The translations under genes were made by a program, and so were the position numbers. Below the pieces are notes generated by a model, which was given only the letters and a program-made list of their open reading frames with translations, ran no database searches and was not told the DNA's origin. A DNA stretch of 7,361 bases from Bacillota bacterium (lineage in GTDB: Bacteria > Bacillota_G > SHA-98 > UBA4971), in assembly GCA_012512055.1 (NCBI GenBank), contig JAAZEW010000141.1, positions 1 to 7,361 on the forward strand. The letters run 5' to 3'. Positions within the stretch are counted from its first letter, which is position 1; every line of letters begins with the position of its first letter. Of the stretch, positions 1-6,872 are shown in pieces.

Positions 1-378
1 CTTACTCCGCTTGGGAATGCCATCGGCCTTGACGGTTTCATCCTCACTGCATTTCTTCTGGGGCTCCCGGCAAATGAAATAGTCCTTCCCGTCTTGATAA
101 TGGGGTACTCATCGGGAGGGGTCATGGTAGACATGAACAGCCTGAACGCTCTTCGAGGCCTTCTCATGTCATGTGGGTGGACCTCTCGAACCGCCCTGTG
201 CTTTATTGCTTTCTCAGTCCTCCACTATCCGTGCGCCACGACCTTGTGGACGATTTGGCATGAGACCCGCGACGTAAAATGGACGCTCTTCGCTGCATTG
301 ATGCCTCTTCTCATCGCTACAGGCGCATGCTTTCTGATAACGCAAGTCTATGCACTTCTGCAGGGTGGCCGGCTCTAA
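1..378 (+). CDS. feoB: Ferrous iron transport protein B, C-terminal part (5' end outside window)
   Basis: The frame is open from base 1 and ends at TAA 376-378, giving the last 125 residues of FeoB, the GTP-driven inner-membrane Fe(II) importer. Family features seen: the NAIGLDG segment at residues 6-12, followed by the hydrophobic stretch with GLPANEIVLP (about residues 21-30); the SLNALRGLL and GWTSRTALC segments; and HYPCATTL, whose cysteine (about residue 78) matches the conserved Cys of the second Gate region. A last membrane segment lies at about residues 96-120, and the protein ends five residues later. The N-terminal G domain and first membrane helices must lie left of the window. The usual full length is about 600-770 aa. 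No feoA or feoC follows; the next gene is on the opposite strand and converges. No convincing terminator is visible after the stop. Identification as FeoB is secure; its length and intactness cannot be judged here. Confidence 0.93.
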   Translation, partial: LTPLGNAIGLDGFILTAFLLGLPANEIVLPVLIMGYSSGGVMVDMNSLNALRGLLMSCGWTSRTALCFIAFSVLHYPCATTLWTIWHETRDVKWTLFAALMPLLIATGACFLITQVYALLQGGRL

Positions 379-503
379 GTAGATCACCATGAGACCGTTG
401 AACTTCTCCAGTAGCTGCCAGTTTCGCCGAAGACGGCGACCGGTCTTTGCGATTCAAGCGAGCTGCGTTAACATAATGTGGGAGAGAACAACGGTCTCGT
501 TCA

Positions 504-638
504 TTAGTTACCGCCGGTTTTCCGATCGTCTTGGGTGGGCCCGCACGGTACGTACGTTTTCTGAGGCAGGTGTTGCACTAAGGGGACGACTCCCCAAGCG
601 GGTTGCCTTGACAAAACAATCGCCGGCCACCCTTTCAT
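504..638 (-). CDS. Possible 44-aa small protein translationally coupled to the antiporter gene
   Basis: An ATG at 636-638 shares one base with the antiporter stop codon (TGATG arrangement). It is preceded by AGGAGG at 647-652 with an 8-nt spacer. The reading frame runs 44 codons to TAA at 504-506. The product begins MKGWPAIVLSRQPAW and ends QDDRKTGGN; it has one cysteine (in YVPCGP), no membrane segment and no signal peptide, and I recognise no family. The start-stop overlap plus a full Shine-Dalgarno (SD) sequence is a typical translational-coupling layout, which is the whole case for the gene. Against it, AGGAGG also encodes two arginines of the antiporter tail and may be coincidental, and the length is within chance range. 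It could also be the decayed 5' end of a once longer gene. Confidence 0.35.
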   Translation of the reverse strand: MKGWPAIVLSRQPAWGVVPLVQHLPQKTYVPCGPTQDDRKTGGN

Positions 639-2212
639 CACGCAATCCTCCTGCCCGTTTCTATCCCGGATTCGGAGCTCAATGTCAGAGTATTGAGGCC
701 TTTGAGCGCAAGGCCTAAAAGTCCCAGGGTTACAAGGAAGCTCACAGCAACAGCCACTGCCGGATTCGCGCCTGATTGAGCCATGAATCCATACACTATG
801 TACCCAATCCCGCACATCAAGGCAGACACCGTCGCGTATGGGAGCTGAGTCGAAACATGGTCGATATGGTTACACCCTGCGCCGGTAGATGACAAGATGG
901 TAGTGTCAGAAATAGGTGAACAGTGATCCCCATAAACCGCGCCTGCAAGGACTGCCCCGATCATTCCGATTAGCAGATCCGGCGCAAGCAAGACAGCGAA
1001 GTCCACAGCGATTGGGATCATGATTGCAAACGTGCCCCAGGAAGTACCGGTTGCGAATGCGATGATGCAGGATAAGATGAACATTATCAAAGGATATAGT
1101 GCGGGGTTAAGGGCCTGCCCTACCCTTGTCGCCAGAAATAATCCTGTCCCCAGTTGATTTATGATTCCGCCTATAGTCCATGCGAAGCAAAGGATCAGTA
1201 TGGCAGGGACCATGGATAAGAATCCTTGCCACGCTGCTTCGGGAAGCCTCCCAACCGATATCACTCCCCGCGAAAGGAACATTACCAAAGCAAGGGCGAG
1301 AGAAAGAAATCCGGCATACATCAGGGCTGTGGCAGCATCAGTATTCTTGATAGCATCAAGAAACCCGATGTTTTCCACGAAATACCCGCCGGTGTAAGCC
1401 ATCATAATAATCGCGAAGCCTATAAGCCCTACAACAGGGACTACCAAATCCGGAACAGTCCCCTTCGTGCTGATTTTTGGAAGCTTCACTTTTTCCTCTG
1501 AAGCCCGGGGCCCGTAGATGTTTCCTGTAACTTTCGCTTCTCTTTCAAAGCGCCCCATAGGCCCGAAATCAAGCTCGGTAACTGCAACAAACGCAACCAT
1601 GACAAGTGTAGCCCATGCATAGAGGTTCATAGGCAGAGTCCTGATAAATGCTGTAAAAGGCTCCAAGGTAATACCTACGTCTCGGAATTTGTCACCCATA
1701 GTGGACATAATAGTCACAACCCAGCTTGATACAGGGGCAAGCACACAAACGGGAGCAGCCGTCGAATCAATGATATAAGCAAGCTTTGCTCGCGACACCC
1801 GGAACCTGTCTGTGACGGGGATCATGACTGTGCCTACTGTAAGGCAATTGAAATAGTCATCGATGAATATGATTATCCCCAGAAGCAAGCTTGCAAGCTG
1901 GGCTCCTGCCCTTGACTTTATACGCTTTGCCGCCCATTCCCCATAGGCGGCCGCTCCTCCGGCAATAACCATGAGGTACGTAAGTATCCCGAGCGTGACC
2001 AGGAAGACCAGGATCGCCATATTCCAAGGATCCGTGATATTCTCCCACATAGTCATCGCTGAAAGGCTAATTGCGCCCACAGGGCTGAAATTCGTAAGAA
2101 TAAATGACCCTGAAAGTATCCCAATAAGCAGCGAAAGGATTACTTGCTTAGTAAGGAGGGCAAGGGTAATAGCAACAAGAGGCGGGACTATCGTTAACCA
2201 TCCGTACTCCAC
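638..2212 (-). CDS. nhaC: NhaC-family Na+/H+ antiporter
   Basis: This 524-aa polytopic membrane protein belongs to the Na_H_antiporter/NhaC family, which exchanges Na+ for H+ across the inner membrane. Hydrophobic segments span almost the whole length (for example about residues 5-40, 64-90, 105-130, 255-275, 295-315, 335-360, 370-425, 460-505). Conserved polar motifs seen: IDDYFNCLTVG (117-127), DSTAAP (149-154), GTSWGTF (389-395), and a block starting at GDHCSPISDTT (428-438) that continues to DHVSTQLPYA (451-460). The start is GTG at 2212, the only one possible, because an in-frame TGA lies one codon upstream. An SD-like AAGGTGAGG (2222-2230) sits 9 nt upstream. It has its own promoter and a long leader. 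Substrate is uncertain: relatives such as Bacillus MleN carry malate and lactate as well as Na+ and H+, which the fumarase genes upstream make worth considering. The family call is firm; the precise ion or solute is not. Confidence 0.9.
   Translation of the reverse strand: MEYGWLTIVPPLVAITLALLTKQVILSLLIGILSGSFILTNFSPVGAISLSAMTMWENITDPWNMAILVFLVTLGILTYLMVIAGGAAAYGEWAAKRIKSRAGAQLASLLLGIIIFIDDYFNCLTVGTVMIPVTDRFRVSRAKLAYIIDSTAAPVCVLAPVSSWVVTIMSTMGDKFRDVGITLEPFTAFIRTLPMNLYAWATLVMVAFVAVTELDFGPMGRFEREAKVTGNIYGPRASEEKVKLPKISTKGTVPDLVVPVVGLIGFAIIMMAYTGGYFVENIGFLDAIKNTDAATALMYAGFLSLALALVMFLSRGVISVGRLPEAAWQGFLSMVPAILILCFAWTIGGIINQLGTGLFLATRVGQALNPALYPLIMFILSCIIAFATGTSWGTFAIMIPIAVDFAVLLAPDLLIGMIGAVLAGAVYGDHCSPISDTTILSSTGAGCNHIDHVSTQLPYATVSALMCGIGYIVYGFMAQSGANPAVAVAVSFLVTLGLLGLALKGLNTLTLSSESGIETGRRIA
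647..652 (-). promoter_or_regulatory. Shine-Dalgarno AGGAGG inside the antiporter 3' end
   Basis: The minus strand reads AGGAGG, then eight bases, then ATG at 638. The site lies in the last codons of the antiporter gene (Arg-Arg before Ile-Ala-stop). If functional it would re-initiate ribosomes at the overlapping TGATG and translate the small ORF at 504-638. Confidence 0.35.
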
Positions 2213-2359
2213 TTCTCATAACCTCACCTTCAATAGGAGATTTGCCACCGAATTGATACAATCTGACCTACTCCATACTCATGGCACTCACAGAATTTCG
2301 GTCGTCTTCTCCGCAGTCATTATGGCCTCTCCCCAACCACCTCCCGCTCCGTGAAAATT
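2213..2359 (-). promoter_or_regulatory. Long 5' leader of the antiporter mRNA with possible structure
   Basis: From the start point expected for the promoter at 2366-2394, about 147 nt precede the GTG, much longer than the other spacers here. In RNA sense, bases 2332-2323 (GGAGA, one unpaired base, GCCA) can pair with 2247-2236 (TGGC, AAA, TCTCC), giving a 5 bp plus 4 bp helix with an internal loop. It ends 5 bases before the ribosome binding site at 2222-2230. Inside it are a small hairpin (CCAT/ATGG, 2273-2284) and very short ORFs. I recognise no known riboswitch class. The pairings were found by eye and not scored by energy. Confidence 0.3.
2288..2320 (-). CDS. Possible 10-aa leader peptide upstream of the antiporter gene
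   Basis: ATG at 2318-2320 opens a ten-codon frame (MTAEKTTEIL) ending at TGA 2288-2290. A purine-rich GGAGAGG lies about 5 nt upstream of the ATG and could serve as SD. A second tiny frame begins at a GTG that overlaps the TGA and ends at TAG about seven codons later. Neither has an amino-acid run that would indicate classical attenuation. Frames this short arise easily by chance, so this is only a candidate upstream ORF in the antiporter leader. Confidence 0.15.
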   Translation of the reverse strand: MTAEKTTEIL

Positions 2360-2365
2360 ATCTTG

Positions 2366-2394
2366 ATTATACTAGACAAACCGGATTGAGACAA
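2366..2394 (-). promoter_or_regulatory. Sigma-A-type promoter for the antiporter gene
   Basis: On the minus strand TTGTCT (2389-2394) is followed by exactly 17 bases and then a perfect TATAAT (2366-2371). The -10 box is consensus, the -35 box matches four of six positions, and the spacer is ideal. The expected start of transcription is about 2359. The promoter begins immediately after the fumarase terminator, so the antiporter has an independent transcript. No operator was recognised. Confidence 0.75.
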
Positions 2395-2400
2395 GGGCCC

Positions 2401-2445
2401 GAAAAAAGAGGCCACACCTTTCATCAGTTAAAAGGGACGGCCTCT
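2401..2445 (-). terminator. Intrinsic terminator of the fumarase operon
   Basis: In RNA sense the hairpin has an outer perfect 7-bp stem, AGAGGCC (2439-2445) with GGCCTCT (2407-2413). Two G-U pairs and one mismatch follow, then an inner CCTTT/AAAGG stem around a short loop. The 3' arm runs straight into a T-rich tail (TTTTTT, 2402-2407) before CGGGCCC. It lies about 117 bases after the fumarase beta stop. It works in the minus direction only: on the plus strand no T run follows the hairpin. Confidence 0.9.
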
Positions 2446-2538
2446 CTAAACAGCCTACTCTTTGCCTCCATCGAGCAATTTCTTTATGCTGTTGGCACAC
2501 GGCGAATGAATGACACCCTGTTCAGTTATGATTGCAGC

Positions 2539-2556
2539 AACATGCCTAACATGCCT
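2539..2556. repeat. Perfect 9-bp tandem duplication
   Basis: AACATGCCT occurs twice without a gap (2539-2547 and 2548-2556), 5 bases beyond the fumarase beta stop codon, in its 3' untranslated region. Two copies of nine bases fit a simple slippage duplication. No function is evident. Confidence 0.6.
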
Positions 2557-2561
2557 TCTGA

Positions 2562-3125
2562 TTACTTACACGCGTCAATCCTGTATTCCTTAACGCCTTG
2601 CTCATAAAGGTCATTACCGAAAGTGTCATTGACTACGACTGCAGGGAAGTCTTCTACAGTGAGTTTTCTGATAGCTTCAGGGCCTAATTCTTCATATGCC
2701 ACAATCTCCGATGCCTTCACGCATTTTGCAAGTAGCGCTCCCGCTCCTCCGATAGCTGCAAAGTACACAGCCTTATACTTCACCATGGCATCTCTTACGA
2801 TCTGTGATCTCGAGCCTTTTCCGATCATACCTTTGAGTCCGTGTTCCATGAGGATAGGAGCGTATGAATCCATACGATAACTGGTGGTGGGACCTGCGGA
2901 ACCTATGGCCTGGCCCGGTTTTGCCGGAGCAGGCCCAACATAGTAGATTATCTGGCCCTCGATGTCCATGGGAAGCTCCTTTCCTTCCCCGATAAGACTT
3001 ACGAGACGCTTGTGCGCAGCATCTCTTGCCGTATAAAGCGTGCCCGATATTATTACGTTATCGCCTGCCTTAAGAGAAGCCGTAACCTCATCAGTCAGGG
3101 GCGTAGATATCCTAATAACGGCCAT
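2562..3125 (-). CDS. Class I fumarate hydratase, beta subunit
   Basis: This 187-aa protein corresponds to the C-terminal domain of class I iron-sulfur fumarases, encoded separately as in many anaerobes; about 185 aa is the usual size. With the alpha subunit it interconverts fumarate and (S)-malate in the cytoplasm. Conserved segments: GTLYTARDAAHKR (28-40), GPTTSYRMDSYAP (78-90), IGKGSRS (101-107), GGAGALLAK (126-134) and AYEELGPEAIRKL (143-155). A GTG at 3128 directly precedes ATG 3125. ATG is preferred because GGAGGTGA (3133-3140) lies 7 nt before it and only 4 nt before the GTG. It follows the alpha gene by 30 bases and is the last gene before the terminator. L(+)-tartrate dehydratase subunits are close relatives, so fumarate as the substrate is the likelier assignment but not proven by sequence. 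Confidence 0.9.
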   Translation of the reverse strand: MAVIRISTPLTDEVTASLKAGDNVIISGTLYTARDAAHKRLVSLIGEGKELPMDIEGQIIYYVGPAPAKPGQAIGSAGPTTSYRMDSYAPILMEHGLKGMIGKGSRSQIVRDAMVKYKAVYFAAIGGAGALLAKCVKASEIVAYEELGPEAIRKLTVEDFPAVVVNDTFGNDLYEQGVKEYRIDACK

Positions 3126-3155
3126 CACCTGTTCACCTCCGTTTAGTCGCTCTTT

Positions 3156-4016
3156 CTATATCACGATGGAGTCATGGGGCCCTGCATGGCAATTCAGGTT
3201 GCAGGCCACGGGCAAACTGGCGATATGACATGGAGCAAATTCAATATTGACAGCCAGCGCAGTTGTTCGTCCGCCGAACCCTTGCGGCCCAATTCCCAGA
3301 TTGTTGATTTCCTCGAGGAGCTCCCTCTCCAACCGGGCATATTTCGGGTGAGGGTTACCTGTGCCAACATCACGAATGACTGCTTTCTTTGCCAGAAGTG
3401 CAACTCTGTCGAAGGTTCCGCCAATCCCAACCCCAACCACTACGGGCGGACAAGGATTCGGCCCGGCTTTTCTCACTTGGTCGATGACGAATTTGCGAAC
3501 GCCTTCAACCCCTGCTGCCGGCGGTAGCATTATGAGGCCGCTCATGTTTTCCGCACCGCCGCCTTTGGCTGCAAACATTATCTTGATATCAGTGCCGGGA
3601 ACTATGTCCGTGTAGATTACGGCAGGTGTGTTGTCTCCTGTATTGACCCTTTCGAAAAGCGGATCCGTGACAATGGATTTTCGAAGGTACCCTTGGACAT
3701 AGCCCTGCCTCACTCCTTCGTTAATCGCTTCGTAGAGATCACCGCCTTCAAATCTTACATCCTGGCCGACTTCAAGGAAAAGCATGGCGACTCCTGTGTC
3801 TTGACACGCAGGCACATTCTCATCCCTGGCAATCCTATGGTTCTCCAGGATCTGCTTGATTACTTCCTTACCTACAGGAGACTCCTCTCGTAGATATGCC
3901 TCTTCCAAGGCATGGATTGCACCTTTCGGCACGTTTGACGTAGTATTCATGGCAAGCTTCCGAACAGCCTGCATTACCTCACTTACGTTCACTGTTCTCA
4001 CACAAGGTTTATCCAT
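3156..4016 (-). CDS. Class I fumarate hydratase, alpha subunit
   Basis: This 286-aa protein carries the [4Fe-4S] domain of the heteromeric class I fumarase (usual length about 280 aa). The three cysteines expected to hold the cluster are visible: Cys71 in PACQDTG (69-75), Cys189 in NPCPPVVVGVGIGG (187-200) and Cys276 in NLNCHAG (273-279). Other family segments are NTGDNTPAVIY (125-135), KGGGAENMSG (151-160) and GPQGFGGRTTALAV (243-256). One cluster iron binds substrate directly, so the enzyme is normally oxygen-sensitive, which suits an anaerobe. ATG 4016 has GGGAGG (4025-4030) 8 nt upstream. The gene starts 54 bases after pmbA with no terminator between, and beta follows closely. The segment after the last cysteine reads HAGPHDS, whereas I expect an arginine-containing HAARH-like sequence. 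Tartrate dehydratase alpha is the alternative. Confidence 0.91.
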   Translation of the reverse strand: MDKPCVRTVNVSEVMQAVRKLAMNTTSNVPKGAIHALEEAYLREESPVGKEVIKQILENHRIARDENVPACQDTGVAMLFLEVGQDVRFEGGDLYEAINEGVRQGYVQGYLRKSIVTDPLFERVNTGDNTPAVIYTDIVPGTDIKIMFAAKGGGAENMSGLIMLPPAAGVEGVRKFVIDQVRKAGPNPCPPVVVGVGIGGTFDRVALLAKKAVIRDVGTGNPHPKYARLERELLEEINNLGIGPQGFGGRTTALAVNIEFAPCHIASLPVACNLNCHAGPHDSIVI

Positions 4017-4070
4017 GGTTTCAACCTCCCCTCTTTACGCTTACGTCCTGTTCCCTGCATAAGCCGGTCG

Positions 4071-5429
4071 TTACTTCCCGGTAATCGAACACCCGTCCAT
4101 CGCTACGTAGGGCAGACTAACGTTCCCCAAGGTCATAACCTCTCGCGAGACAGCTCCAATCTGCCCCAAGAGCTCATAGATGTTCCCTGCAATCATGACT
4201 TCCTTAACCGGCTGTATCACTTTGCCGGATTCGATATAGTGACCTCCTTTCACAACACCTGAGAAATCACCGCTAACCGGATCAACACTCCCTGAATATC
4301 TATTTACTACAAGGCCTTTGGAAGTCCCTTCAATCATCTCCTCCAGCGAGACCTTCCCCGGTGCTACAACCAGATTAGTCACCCCAATCCCGGGTACGCT
4401 CCTATCACTGCCTACTGCATGTCCATTGGATTCCAGCCCTTCGCGTCGCGCAGTATAGCAGTTGTAAAGGTAATGATTGAGTATTCCCTGCCGAAGGATG
4501 GGAAGGGGCTTTACAGGAATACCTTCGCGATCAAATGCGGTAGACCCGATTCGCCCGGGAAGCGTAGGATCGTCTGTAATGGAAAGCAGAGGCGAGCCAA
4601 CCTGGGTGTTCAATCTACCCTTCCATTGGGATTGCCCGTTTTGGATATTCTCCGCATTGACAGAAAACACAATAGGCTCTATCAAAAGGTCGAGTCCGGC
4701 GTAGGGGGTGAGAATCACACTACCTCTGAAACTGGGCACGCTTGTCGCGCCAAGGGATTTGACGACTTTTTCAGCAAGTTTTCTGCCCACTGCGTAAGGA
4801 TCCACATCCTGCAATTTACAGGAAATAGCATATTCCGCGTCAAAAGACGAGACATCTTCTTTCTCCCTTGCAAATCCCATGGCAACACACCAAACGTAAC
4901 TCGCGTCTTCACCGAGTTGTACTCCCTTGGAATTTGCTATGAATCTGGTCCCTGTTTCCACTGCGAAGACTCCGGAGTCAACAGTGACTCGGGGGTCGAA
5001 ACCACGTGCAGACTCTATAAGAAGCTTCCCTTTAGAGACTGCCTCCCGAAGTTCCAGGCACCCTGCCGGCGGGTCATAGATGCCCGAAACGGGCGCAACC
5101 TGAGAAGGCTCAGGCAGCCAATGATTGGGATCAAAAGGGGAAGCATCCGCAATCGAAAGCGCAGATCGCAGCGTGTCGTCTAAAGAGTCCGGGGACAGGA
5201 TGTTAGTTGCCGCAAACCCTTGTTTTCCACGATAGATGACTCTAATTCCGATACCTTCGTAATTGTCACCTTTTGGCACCTGCAGGTCATTTTTCTCAAA
5301 CACGACTTCCAGCTTACGGCTTCTTGTATAATACACCTCGGCCTCGTCAGCTCCCAGCCGCACTGCCTCGCTCACCAGACTACTACACAATTCTTGGCCT
5401 TGCACTCCAATCCCTCCGCTACTCTTCAT
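4071..5429 (-). CDS. pmbA: PmbA/TldE, non-catalytic subunit of the TldD-TldE metalloprotease
   Basis: This 452-aa protein is of the TldD/PmbA family, about the usual 440-450 aa. The partner TldD bears the metal site; PmbA has the same fold without HExxxH, and none is present here (the equivalent region reads LTPYAGLDLLIEP, 240-252). The C-terminal family signature is clear: DREGIPVKP (300-308), LYNCYTARREG (321-331), GTSKGLVVN (368-376), SVDPVSGDFSGVVKGGHYIE (381-400) and EVMIAGNIYELL (410-421). In Escherichia coli the heterodimer trims the microcin B17 leader and degrades CcdA; the substrate here is unknown. ATG 5429 has GGAGG 5 nt upstream inside tldD, and the genes overlap by 11 bases, so translation is probably coupled to give equal subunits. 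No signal peptide; cytoplasmic. Confidence 0.93.
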   Translation of the reverse strand: MKSSGGIGVQGQELCSSLVSEAVRLGADEAEVYYTRSRKLEVVFEKNDLQVPKGDNYEGIGIRVIYRGKQGFAATNILSPDSLDDTLRSALSIADASPFDPNHWLPEPSQVAPVSGIYDPPAGCLELREAVSKGKLLIESARGFDPRVTVDSGVFAVETGTRFIANSKGVQLGEDASYVWCVAMGFAREKEDVSSFDAEYAISCKLQDVDPYAVGRKLAEKVVKSLGATSVPSFRGSVILTPYAGLDLLIEPIVFSVNAENIQNGQSQWKGRLNTQVGSPLLSITDDPTLPGRIGSTAFDREGIPVKPLPILRQGILNHYLYNCYTARREGLESNGHAVGSDRSVPGIGVTNLVVAPGKVSLEEMIEGTSKGLVVNRYSGSVDPVSGDFSGVVKGGHYIESGKVIQPVKEVMIAGNIYELLGQIGAVSREVMTLGNVSLPYVAMDGCSITGK

Positions 5430-6798
5430 GGCGTCCTCCGACAGTCACCTGACAGCGGAGGTATGGACCGCCTCCGTCAACCTTTGCAGGCTGCCATTTG
5501 CCGCAATGTCCTGCACCTGTGTCCATCTGAAAGTCGGAAGATGCAGCATCTACGCTCATTAGCACGTCGAACGCTTGACCTGAGATGGTCACTCCTTTGA
5601 CAAGCCCCTTGAGGTTGCCGTTTTCGATTCTGTAGGCTTCGGAGACCCCGAACATAAACTCAGCGCTGGAATCCGCCTGCCCTCCATGAGCCAAATCTAT
5701 GAGAAGAAAGCCTTTATCAATCCCGGCAATCATTTCTTTCAGGTCGCTTTTCCCCGGCATGATGAATGTGTTGGTCATCCTGATGATAGGCTCGTCGCGA
5801 TAAGTGAATGCCCTGGCGTTCCCGCAAGGAACTGCCGCAAATACAGACGCAGACTCTCTGTTATGGAGATAGCTTTTTAAAACTCCCTTATCAATGATGA
5901 CTGTACCCTCACCAAGCACGCCTTCATCATCCACGAGAACCATGCCTGCTGCGCCTTCCACTGACCCGTCGTCAACAAGAGTCACGAGGTCTGACGCCAC
6001 CTTCCTGCCGAGCTTGTCCCGGACAATTGACCCGCTAAGGACAAAGTCAGCTTCCACGGTATGTCCTATCGCTTCATGGGACAGAATACCTACAAGTTTC
6101 GGGTCCAAGATAACCGTGTACTGACCCCCTTTGGCATAGTCCGCGTCGAGTTTCTTTATTGCTAGCTCCACTGCAGTATCAACCAACTCACTGAGGTCTC
6201 TTTTCGCTATCAGGTCATCCCAGCCGCCGGTTACCCCTGACGATTTCGTAGCCGTCTCACGCTTTCCGTCTCTCAGAACTGTGGCTGTTACCTGAAAACT
6301 GGGCTTGTTGTCTTTAACGTGCACAGATGCGCCGTGGGATGTAGCAATGATTTTCTCATCTTCATACTGTAGGTAATAGACAATACTGCCTTCCACGAGA
6401 GGAGAAGCCTCTCGCATACGCTTTTCCGCGGCAAGGATATACTGTATCTTCTGGGAAATATCAGGTTCTTTGCTGCTATCGTAGTAAGTGAATTCGCCAT
6501 GGCCGAAGCGTGCAGGCGCAAGACTCACCTTTTTATCTCTGAGCGGGGCTCCGGCTTTGGCTGCCTGCAACGCCTCGTTGACTGCATTCTGTAATCCTTC
6601 TTTGCTTACATCTGTCGTAGAGACAAATCCCCAACACCCGTCCACAAGGCTTCTCACACCGGCCCCCGCAAGGGTTCTTCTCTCTACCTTTCTGAGAGCA
6701 CCGCTGCGTGCATCGATAATTGTCTCAATACGCTTGTGATATCGTATTTCAACGTATTCATCTATGTTTGCTACAACTGATTGTAGCAGGTTCTGCAA
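5419..6798 (-). CDS. tldD: TldD, catalytic subunit of the TldD-TldE metalloprotease
   Basis: The product is 459 aa from the preferred start. The metal site is complete: HEAIGH (His241, Glu242, His246, the HExxxH motif in SHEAIGHTVEADF) and the C-terminal GHCGK cysteine (Cys432), matching the Cys that completes zinc binding in E. coli TldD. Other family blocks: DEYVEIRYHKR (about 13-23), GAGVRSLVDGCWGF (45-58), DEGVLGEGT (291-299), SYLHNRESA (309-317) and the tail GGGPYLRCQVTVGG (442-455). The dimer cleaves small or unfolded peptides inside a closed cavity. Start choice: GTG at 6807 lies inside the SD itself, while TTG at 6798 lies 6 nt after AGGAGGTG (6805-6812), so TTG is the better start; the GTG reading adds three residues. 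It follows the DUF4340-type gene by 74 bases, with no clear promoter between. Confidence 0.94.
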   Translation of the reverse strand: MQNLLQSVVANIDEYVEIRYHKRIETIIDARSGALRKVERRTLAGAGVRSLVDGCWGFVSTTDVSKEGLQNAVNEALQAAKAGAPLRDKKVSLAPARFGHGEFTYYDSSKEPDISQKIQYILAAEKRMREASPLVEGSIVYYLQYEDEKIIATSHGASVHVKDNKPSFQVTATVLRDGKRETATKSSGVTGGWDDLIAKRDLSELVDTAVELAIKKLDADYAKGGQYTVILDPKLVGILSHEAIGHTVEADFVLSGSIVRDKLGRKVASDLVTLVDDGSVEGAAGMVLVDDEGVLGEGTVIIDKGVLKSYLHNRESASVFAAVPCGNARAFTYRDEPIIRMTNTFIMPGKSDLKEMIAGIDKGFLLIDLAHGGQADSSAEFMFGVSEAYRIENGNLKGLVKGVTISGQAFDVLMSVDAASSDFQMDTGAGHCGKWQPAKVDGGGPYLRCQVTVGGRHEE

Positions 6799-6804
6799 AA
6801 CCTC

Positions 6805-6812
6805 CACCTCCT
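6805..6812 (-). promoter_or_regulatory. Ribosome binding site that decides the tldD start
   Basis: The minus strand reads AGGAGGTG, almost fully complementary to the 16S rRNA 3' end. It physically contains the GTG (6805-6807) that gives the longest reading frame. The downstream in-frame TTG (6796-6798) is 6 nt from the end of the motif, an ideal distance, and is therefore the probable initiation codon. Confidence 0.75.
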
Positions 6813-6872
6813 GTTTGTAGTGGGGTGATTTCCACTTCTTTGATGAGCAGGCTACTTCAAGGTCGCCAAAGA

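Noticed and set aside
424..447. Hairpin TCGCCG-AAGA-CGGCGA after feoB as a possible terminator.
   Set aside because: The stem is only 6 bp and followed by ACCGGTCTTTGC, without a real T run. A GGGGA/TCCCC hairpin at 582-595 likewise has no T tail on either strand.
379..453. Minus-strand reading with a basic and hydrophobic peptide (KTGRRLRRNWQLLEKF) that vaguely recalls a transposase C-terminus.
   Set aside because: An in-frame stop lies just upstream, it runs on into the antisense of feoB without a break, and no catalytic motif or insertion sequence end is visible.
389..500. Perfect 10-bp inverted repeat (GAGACCGTTG at 391-400, CAACGGTCTC at 489-498) between the convergent genes, resembling ends of a miniature element.
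   Set aside because: No target duplication flanks it and nothing recognisable lies between. A 10-bp inverted pair within about 100 bases is expected roughly once by chance in a window of this size.
389..718. 109-codon plus-strand ORF after feoB.
   Set aside because: Low-complexity arginine and serine-rich product with no family resemblance; its second half is antisense to the 3' end of the antiporter.
1971..2354. 127-codon plus-strand ORF across the antiporter start region.
   Set aside because: It is antisense to the antiporter N-terminus and its leader, with no recognisable domain; the promoter and SD on the minus strand explain the region.
4419..5183. 254-codon plus-strand ORF opposite pmbA.
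   Set aside because: It is entirely antisense to a clear PmbA coding region, has no ribosome binding site or domain pattern, and its sequence looks like a complementary-strand artefact.
6808..6872. Possible promoter between the DUF4340-type gene and tldD (TTGAAG on the minus strand).
   Set aside because: No -10-like hexamer occurs at 16-18 bases from it; co-transcription with the upstream gene is simpler.
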